From contig OY747704.1 of NCBI GenBank assembly GCA_963556495.2, forward strand, positions 4,934,001-4,998,000: DNA of 64,000 bases. Direction: 5' to 3'. Position 1 is the stretch's first letter; every line of letters starts with the position of its first letter. The notes under the pieces were generated by a model. The model made no database searches, was not told the DNA's origin, and was given only the letters and a program-made list of their open reading frames with translations. A program made the translations under genes and the position numbers. This DNA comes from Valencia hispanica. Lineage: Eukaryota > Chordata > Actinopteri > Cyprinodontiformes > Valenciidae. This document shows, piece after piece, positions 58,708 to 64,000 of the stretch.

Positions 58708-58796
58708 TCGATTCATATAGAACTAACAGTGACTAATCTTTATTGTCATGAAATTTGAGACAGTTAGAAAGAATGCATGATAAAAGAATGCAATTA

Positions 58797-58851
<55 letters not shown>

Positions 58852-58853
58852 AT
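58797..58853. repeat. AAAT tetranucleotide microsatellite
   Basis: About fourteen AAAT units in tandem. Confidence 0.97.
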
Positions 58854-59660
58854 AGGAATGTTTAATTATTAAGTAGGCTTCAAAACAGGCCCAACTATAT
58901 AAATCTGCATTGCATTAGAGTTTACAGTATATCTGTATAGTACGTGTTTGAATTTCCATGTGACTTCTTAGAGCTGTTTCCTGATGACAGGAGTATGTAG
59001 TGTGCAGCTGGGATGGCAGCCACACACTCTGCAGATCTTCCTGCTACACTGCTATCAGTAAAGGTCCTGGATGGGTGGCAGCAGAGTCCTGGTGATGTAT
59101 TATGCCGATCTGGTCCACAGCATTGTACTTCTGGTTATAATGCAGCCTGTCAGAGTCGTCTCAGAGTCTATATACTGAACCTGCTCTGTTCCCATGGAAA
59201 GAAGAGCTGTCCTGCATTTATGTGATGCTTCAGCTTTGATCCTCAATGATGTTGGTCCCTAGATCCTTGTTGCTCCTGATTTTTGTGGCCTTTCCTACCC
59301 TGGTGTGGTTCAGGTTGTTCTCTCTACAGTCTCCTCTACAGTCCACTCTGGTCCTCCTGAAGTTGAGCAGCAGGCTGTTGTTCCAGCACCACAACAGGGC
59401 TCTCATCTGTTCTCTGTAAAATATATTATTTTGTTTTTGATTAGAACTATTGTCGTTATTACTTTGATTAAACACTTTTTAATTTGGTTTCAACATTCAG
59501 TCTTTTTGAATTAATACATGCCATCAGTTATAAAGAATGTGATTAACCTGATTAATCTGATTAACCTGTAACTGCCTTAAAGTTAAACGCAAAATTAATG
59601 ATACCCATTGCAGATTAAACTTTAAAGTAGTTTTTCTAACCTTTAGCAACTTTTTTTGTG
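58854..59660. other. Possible LINE remnant, otherwise nothing clear
   Basis: The stretch near 59230-59410 (TGCTCCTGATTTTTGTGGCC then CTGAAGTTGAGCAGCAGGCT) resembles a fragment of decayed retroelement text, but no diagnostic motif is seen. No gene is recognised. Confidence 0.25.
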
Positions 59661-59674
59661 TTTCTAACGGTAAG

Positions 59675-59800
59675 TAATATCAATGTTCTGGTGTGGCTAT
59701 GCAAAAGTCCTGACATCAACCTGATAGAGAATCTATGGATGGAGCTAAAGATTAGGACAACGGCAACGGTGCCTTCCAGCCTGGTTGTAGGGGCTTCCAA
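59675..59800 (+). pseudogene. Tc1-like transposase scrap
   Basis: Plus-strand text reads VLVWLCKSPDINLIENLWME then LKI, a degenerate form of the WPSQSPDLNPIENLW.ELK segment near the third catalytic residue of Tc1 transposases. It lies just left of, and in opposite orientation to, a different Tc1 element. Confidence 0.6.
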
Positions 59801-59867
59801 GAGGCAGACAGAAACACGGAACGAGAAGCAGTAATTCTCAACAGGTACTGGTTGTGTTCTTCTGGGC

Positions 59868-61128
59868 CTATAAAAGTTATTCACCTGTTTGGATGTTTTA
59901 CCCTTTTTATTGCTTTGCAGATCAATGATGAGTAACAAAATGTGTCTTATTTGACAAGAACACTTTACAAAAACAAAAAACATTTACCCTTTAATGTCAA
60001 AGTGAAAACTGATTTAAGCAAAAATGAACAATTCATCAAAAATAAGAAGCATAAATTAAGTGATTGCATATTTACCCCCTTCAAGTCAGTATTTAGTGGA
60101 TGCACCTTTGGCTGCAGTCCCAGCAGTGAGTCTGTGTGGATAGGTCTCAGTTTGGCTACTCATCTGCAGTTTTTCTCCATTCTTCCTTCTAAGCTGTTCT
60201 AGCTCGGTCAAACTGGTGAGGATCTGCTGTGAACAGCCCTCTTTAAGTCCTGCCACAAATTATCTGTGGGATTAAGGTCTGGTCTTGACTGGGCCACTCC
60301 AGAACATCCGCCTCGTTGTCTTCAAACCATCTCTCTGTAGCTTTAGCTGGTTCTGGTCGTTGTCTTGCTGGTAAATATATGTTTTCCAAGGCCATAGTTC
60401 TCAGGTTGAAGTAAACGGGCCTGCTGCTGAAAAGAATCCCCACATCATGATGCTGAAACAACCATTCTTCACAGTGGGGATGGTGTGTTTGTGGTGATGT
60501 GCTGTGCTTGGTGTCCATCGAACATAACATCTTGTCCGATGGCCAGAAAGCTCCATTTTGGTTTCATTGAACCAAATAACTTTGGCCTAATCCAGGCAGA
60601 TTTTCACGTGTTCGATATTGTTTCCATTTCTTGATGATAGATTTAACTGCATTCCAGGGGATGTTCAGGGCCTTAGAGATTGTTTTGTCTCCATGCCCTG
60701 ACGGATACATTTCAACAACCTTTTCGCTGATTTGCTTGGAGTGTTCTTTAGTCTCCATGCTGTAATGGTAGCCGGGAATACTGATGAACCGGTGAATGGA
60801 CCTTTCAGACACAGGTGTCTTTATAATACAATCACTGGAGACACACTCACTGCACTCAGGTGATCTCCAATTGACTTATTGTGAGACTACTAGCACCATT
60901 TGGCTGGACCTTTTGTTGAATTTGTTCAGTTACTTTAAATAAGGTGAATATAAATGCAGTCATTTTACATTACATGTCTTTGTTTAATTATCATTATCTT
61001 ACAGAAATCAGTTTTCACATTGACATTAATTAGTTTTTTGTATTTCTTTTGTCAAAAAAGCCAAATTCATTTGGTCATGATTGATTTTTAAATGCAAAAA
61101 AAAAATAGTGAGTGAATACTTTTGATAG
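59868..61128 (-). mobile_element. Tc1-like element with both ends
   Basis: The left end CTATAAAAGTTATTCACCTG and the complement of the right end CTATCAAAAGTATTCACTCA form inverted ends that continue with shared TTTTTATTGC/TTTTTTTGCA and AATCAATGATG/AATCAATCATGA words for about 90 bases. Transposase remains lie on the minus strand. Confidence 0.8.
60243..60740 (-). pseudogene. Tc1 transposase, disrupted
   Basis: The start METKEHSKQISEKVVEMYPS near 60758-60700 and KTISKALNIPWNAVKSIIKK then WKQYRTRENLPGLG are the paired-like domain. The second helix-turn-helix and first catalytic Asp are missing. Later text (EEWLFQHHD, EWPSQDQTLIPQI) resembles the NDPKHT and EWPSQSPDLNPIE regions in damaged form. 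Confidence 0.75.
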
Positions 61129-61922
61129 CTTCTGTACATGTGAAAACAGTCTTCTGTATTCTCCCTGTGTTTGGACTGAAGAGTAGGGTTGAAGGAAGTT
61201 AGAGCAACACAGAGTAAATACAAATTATACCAACAAATGTCTATCACGTAACATTACAATAAAATTCATTGGATTTTGTCATAATGCGACAAAATGTGGA
61301 TAGGCTCAATTGCTGTAAGAACCTCTGGAATGCACTGCATATCTTTTCCCTATTAATTAATATGACAAAAAATTTTACACAGACTGGAAATATATATTTT
61401 TTAATGCTGATGTCTAGAGTATGACTAGTGAAATCAACAGGCCAATAATATGTACTTCGCTTATTCAAACGTAAGGGAAAAACACTCACATTGTGCAATT
61501 CAAGCCAGTATTTTTGGTTTGTGCTTGTACTTTTGTTTTGCCAGGAACCATGCACATTGTATAAGCAAAGAGAGGCACTGAACCAGATTTAGCCATTGGC
61601 TACTTTCCATCTGTGGTTCAAAGGCCTCGTCTGTAGAAGCTCAGTGTGTGCAAATGCTGCCATTCTGAACTTCCTTATTATCCCATCAACACATACAAAA
61701 TAGTCAAGCTTTCCTAAGTGAAACCTGATTTAAAAAACCAAACAACCACCGTAGAGATGTGCATCTTTACCCTAACCTGCATCAACAGTTGGATTTCAGT
61801 GGGAGATTAAATCTGATCTGAGATTAGGCTTTGGATTCTGTAAAGTCACTGAATTAATTTTACTGAAGCAAACTTTCAGTGTGAGTGACTAACCTTAACA
61901 TTTGAGTTGACAATATACAACC

Positions 61923-61959
<37 letters not shown>

Positions 61960-63094
61960 GAGTGGCTGCCATGCTGTCAACAAGCAGAATGCTGATGCAG
62001 CTCATCTGATTACTCCTTGTCCTGTAATGATTTCCAAACTGGACGCTCATCAATAACACAAATCTGCATTTCTCAGAAAAACATCTTCCTCATCAGGCTC
62101 CTGGCATCTTTTTGATCTCTCGCAGTGTTTTAATTGTATTCTCCATAAAGGTAGAGCGGGAGACGTCGGGGTGCGTGGCTTTAATGTGATGCTGCTGTGT
62201 GGAGGTGGGGAGTGGGTTACATGGTCTCTAAGGAGAGCTCGGCTTTAATTAAGAACGGGAACAAAGCAGGGGAGAGTAAAAACACATGAAGAGTGTGTGC
62301 GTGGGTGTGTGTGTGTGTGTCTGTGTGTGTTGGGAGATCACCTAATCACTGTGCGTGCTACATTCATGCCACTGCTGCCACGGAAACCCAGCGTTGTGAT
62401 GCCCTGGAAGAGTTACACGAGTACAAACAGAGCTGCTCAGGTAGCACACCTGAGCTCTCATCCACACACTGCTCCAGGACCACTCTGTTTACACTGGCAG
62501 CATACAGTCTTCCTATCAGATATAACAGAACCATCACAAGAAGTCAGTACAGGAGACTGACACTTTCAACTCTCTGTGATTCTCAACCCAAATATCAAGG
62601 TCCAAGATGCAGTCACAGCGATACGAGAAATAGACAAGGTTCTGTTTTTCAGATTCATGAAATCATAAATATTATCTATGTTCATTTATTTTAATTTTGC
62701 TGAGCTATGAGCTCCTCATTATATTGATGTAGGAGGTGGACTTTTGTTTTTGGCATTGTTTACTGTAAGGGGATCCTGTAAGACTTCTCAGAGAGAAACC
62801 TCAATACAGAGTAGTCCAGTTATTTTCCACATGGGATTTTTATCTGGTAAAGTGTTAGAAGCTATTATTATATGAATGTAATTGTTTTTGGTTTGACATC
62901 CTGCATCTATGTGTGAGATTTAGGAAGTAGTTCTTTATTTAATCAGGTAATGCTGTCAGAGCAGACTAATAAAGACCTGTCACCAGGTTGGCCGACAACA
63001 CTCAGCCTCAGAAGCACTAATGGAGAACTTTTAGATGGTTGGTGTGGCAGCATGTTGGGTACATGAAACTCTTTAGTTCTATAAGAAACTCCAA
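61129..63094. other. Upstream flank with GT arrays and no recognised gene
   Basis: GT microsatellites lie at 61926-61958 and about 62303-62330. A frame at 62293-62694 spans the GT run and has no known domain. Otherwise unique sequence. Confidence 0.35.
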
Positions 63095-63625
63095 ATTCTA
63101 TTCATTTCAATTCAAATTGATTTATAAAACACTTTAACTACAACATGGTTGCACAAAGTGCTGTACAAGTAATAAAGACACTAAAATCCATAACAATATA
63201 GAATAAAAGAATAAAATAAAACACCAAAGGAAACAACTATAGTTGTAGTTAAACAATAACAATCACATTTCCCATCACAAATAGATCATAAGAAGAACAT
63301 ATCCTAGTTAAAAGCCAATAAAAAATGATCAGTCTTAAGTAACGACTTAAAATCTGAAAGAGTCTGAGCGGCTCGAATAAGGAGCAGTAAACTGTTCCAC
63401 AATTTAGGAGCAGCCACTGAAAAGGCTCCGTCACCTCAGGATCTGAGCCTTGATAAAGAAACCTCCAATAAGATCAGAGAAGATAACCTTAAAGTCCTAG
63501 CCGAAACATGATGGTGCAGTAGTTTAGACAAATAAGAAGGAGCCAGGCCATTTAAGGCTTTAAAAACAAGTAAAACAATTTTGAACTAAATTCTGTAACC
63601 AATAGGCGGCGGTAATATCTCCATG
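63095..63625 (-). mobile_element. L2-like LINE 3' fragment
   Basis: TTCAATTCAAATTGATTTAT (plus) and AAGTGCTGTACAAGTAATAA start the reversed tail. The coding end near 63340-63600 (GGAGCCAGGCCATTTAAGGC, AAAACAAGTAAAACAATTTT) is the complement of LLVFKALNG-like text. Stops interrupt the frame. Confidence 0.7.
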
Positions 63626-64000
63626 CTGTCTACCGCCAGCAAACGGTGAAGAGGTGATTGTAGTAGTTCACATGGTTAATTGTAATCTGCTTAAGTTGCC
63701 TTTTTCAATGGGCGGTTTCATAGCTTTTTTTAGTGAGTCTTAACTAAATGTTATCATCTTTAGTTTCAAATCTAAAGTACCTAGACTGATCAAACCTGGA
63801 TTTGATAATTGTACACTGAACAGAGATGCTTCGTTAAGCTTATATTAAGACTGTAAAAAAAAGAAACGCATACTTTGGCTACTTGTTGTGTTATGTCCAT
63901 GGGACAGCCAATAGTTGATGTTAAATGGTTATTATAGGCATAACCGGCTCATGGTGGCCAAATGTTTATAGTTATGTCAGTCTTTCATTGTTTCATATTG
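63626..64000. other. No recognised feature
   Basis: AT-rich sequence at the window end without a frame or repeat that I can identify. Confidence 0.3.

Overview
This is vertebrate nuclear DNA from a teleost fish. The main evidence is one intron-split LIM-homeobox gene of the Lhx2/Lhx9 (apterous) class with teleost-type coding sequence. It sits among fish-typical repeats: a tRNA-derived SINE with a TGGA-type tail, L2/Maui-like and Rex1-like LINEs, several Tc1 families, a PIF/Harbinger element, and hAT and pogo-like non-autonomous elements. Nothing bacterial or viral is needed to explain the window. The species cannot be named from this sequence.

The only cellular protein-coding gene I can support is lhx2 on the minus strand. 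It has five coding exons: 54215-54033, 52898-52696, 51607-51237, 48988-48783 and 43675-43385. All four introns have GT-AG borders and the phases match, giving 396 aa from the second start codon or 417 aa from the first. Two zinc-coordinating LIM domains (exons 2 and 3) precede a homeodomain split between residues 46 and 47 by intron 4. The C-terminus is of Lhx2 type rather than Lhx9 type. The 3'UTR probably ends near 42.94 kb. The 5' flank from 54.2 to about 57.2 kb is GC-rich, with microsatellites and AT-rich homeodomain-type motifs.

Region 1-42 kb lies 3' of lhx2 and is a repeat-rich gene desert. It holds a deleted Harbinger element (1.57-3.14 kb), a SINE (3.35-3.74 kb), a Tc1 remnant (5.9-6.5 kb), an unidentified G-rich block (6.5-8.65 kb), an hAT-type MITE (11.05-11.79 kb), an LTR-like block (12.2-14.4 kb), a pogo-like element interrupted by a Rex1-like LINE (14.46-16.95 kb) and a long-TIR element with promoter-like motifs (17.07-17.94 kb). 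A three-level nest occupies 19.7-27.1 kb: an L2 3' fragment inside a nearly full-length L2, inside a pogo-like element, with a target-site duplication. Four more Tc1-type copies lie between 28 and 42 kb, plus a short MITE at 37.4 kb. Stretches without recognisable repeats, such as 19.1-19.42 kb, look like possible regulatory DNA for lhx2.

Region 42-54 kb is lhx2 itself. Intron 4 carries an L2-type tail directly beside the exon 5 splice acceptor, an hAT-type MITE and a CCTCCGCC-type repeat. Region 55-64 kb is the 5' flank, with large CT, ATT and AAAT arrays, another Tc1 copy and an L2 fragment.

I found no convincing new multi-gene system. The most useful leads are the Lhx9-like N-terminal extension of lhx2, the repeat tail with a sense AATAAA just upstream of the homeodomain exon, the LIM1 substitutions, and the promoter-like TIR element at 17 kb.
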